Positions 14,081 to 14,273 of a DNA stretch of 14,273 nt are shown here, piece after piece. The notes beneath the pieces were generated by a model. It saw only the letters and a program-made list of their open reading frames with translations, made no database searches and was not told the origin of the DNA. How positions within the stretch are numbered: the stretch's first letter is position 1; the number at the start of each line of letters is the position of its first letter. This DNA is from an uncultured Ellagibacter sp. (GTDB lineage: Bacteria > Actinomycetota > Coriobacteriia > Coriobacteriales > Eggerthellaceae): assembly GCA_934661105.1 (NCBI GenBank), contig CAKUIV010000041.1, forward strand, positions 1-14,273. The letters are read 5' to 3'. A program made the translations under genes and the position numbers.

Positions 14081-14200
14081 CATTTGCGCAGGTTTTGCTG
14101 GCGAGTGCCGCCCGACGCCCAACGCCCCCCGCAAAAGCCCAGGTCGCGTTTCCCGCAACAAGCGGGCAACTTCGGGCACGCGTAAAAACCTGCGCAAATG
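14081..14200. repeat. 120-bp palindromic element with 16-bp perfect terminal inverted repeats
   Basis: CATTTGCGCAGGTTTT (14081-14096) is the exact reverse complement of AAAACCTGCGCAAATG (14185-14200). The interior folds further: CCCGC-AACAA-GCGGG is a hairpin at 14152-14166, and GTGCC (from about 14105) can pair with GGCAC (before 14181). No ORF fits inside. It lies between the zur promoter and a plus-strand gene starting at 14242. It may be a dispersed palindromic repeat, the end of a mobile element, or a structured RNA. No target duplication is visible. Confidence 0.55.
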
Positions 14201-14241
14201 GGAGTGCGGCAGATTCTTGGACCTCGTTGAAGGAGGTTCGA

Positions 14242-14273
14242 ATGTACTCGAAGGAAGACAGGGAGCGCATCTT
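14242..14273 (+). CDS. 5' end of an unidentified gene (runs off window)
   Basis: An ATG at 14242 follows AAGGAGG at a five-base spacing, a near-perfect ribosome binding site. The visible protein is MYSKEDRERI. Openings of this kind (MYS-x-E/D-D-R-E/K) occur in the helix-turn-helix OrfA of IS3-type transposases in gut anaerobes, and a palindromic element lies just upstream, but ten residues are too few for a family call. Confidence 0.5.
   Translation, partial: MYSKEDRERI

Noticed and set aside
14152..14166. CCCGC-AACAA-GCGGG hairpin as an intrinsic terminator
   Set aside because: No T-run follows on either strand and it is nested in a larger palindrome; treated as part of that element.
1..14273. 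CRISPR array, tRNA or rRNA genes
   Set aside because: No regularly spaced direct repeats, cloverleaf-like segments or conserved rRNA stretches were seen.

Overview
The window is GC-rich, densely packed chromosomal DNA with strong Shine-Dalgarno sites. Its gene families (SirTM-like sirtuins, a DUF6323/DUF6179-like pair, an EFR1-type ferredoxin-flavodoxin, an L-2-amino-thiazoline-4-carboxylate hydrolase family protein, a HipA-like kinase relic) point to an anaerobic gut actinobacterium of the Coriobacteriia, most likely Eggerthellaceae. This is inferred from family content; no rRNA or tRNA is present to confirm it.

Layout. 1-347 (-): 5' part of a pyridoxamine-phosphate-oxidase-like flavoprotein. 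491-2997 (-): three tightly packed paralogous sirtuins of the macrodomain-linked (SirTM) type, with a divergent TetR regulator at 3141-3680 (+). 3670-4256 (+): a broken HipA-like kinase gene. 4313-4438: a 126-bp element with 16-bp terminal inverted repeats and a possible 8-bp target duplication. 4577-5732 (-): overlapping DUF6323-like and DUF6179-like genes. 5914-6498 (-): ATC-hydrolase family protein. 6639-7403 (-): EFR1-type iron-sulfur flavodoxin whose initiator position is ATA. 7507-8521: remnants of a divergent yhgE/tetR pair joined by a deletion that removed both 5' ends. 8604-9014 (+): small peptide deformylase. 9068-10477 (+): MFS transporter. 10489-13964 (-): a zinc-uptake operon in transcription order zur, small Cys/His membrane protein, znuA, znuC, znuB, behind a near-consensus sigma-70 promoter. 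14081-14200: a 120-bp palindromic element. 14242 (+): start of a further gene.

How the genes work together. The zinc operon is self-contained: a Fur-family sensor, a lipoprotein that captures Zn(II), an ATPase and a permease, plus a small membrane protein with a metal-ligand motif. The three SirTM-like genes appear to be one transcription unit, probably controlled by the divergent TetR protein. The usual SirTM partners (macrodomain hydrolase, GcvH-like carrier, lipoate ligase) are not in this window. Between about 3.7 and 8.5 kb the region carries several marks of decay: a frameshifted kinase gene, a mobile-element-like insertion, a possible lost start codon and a double truncation.
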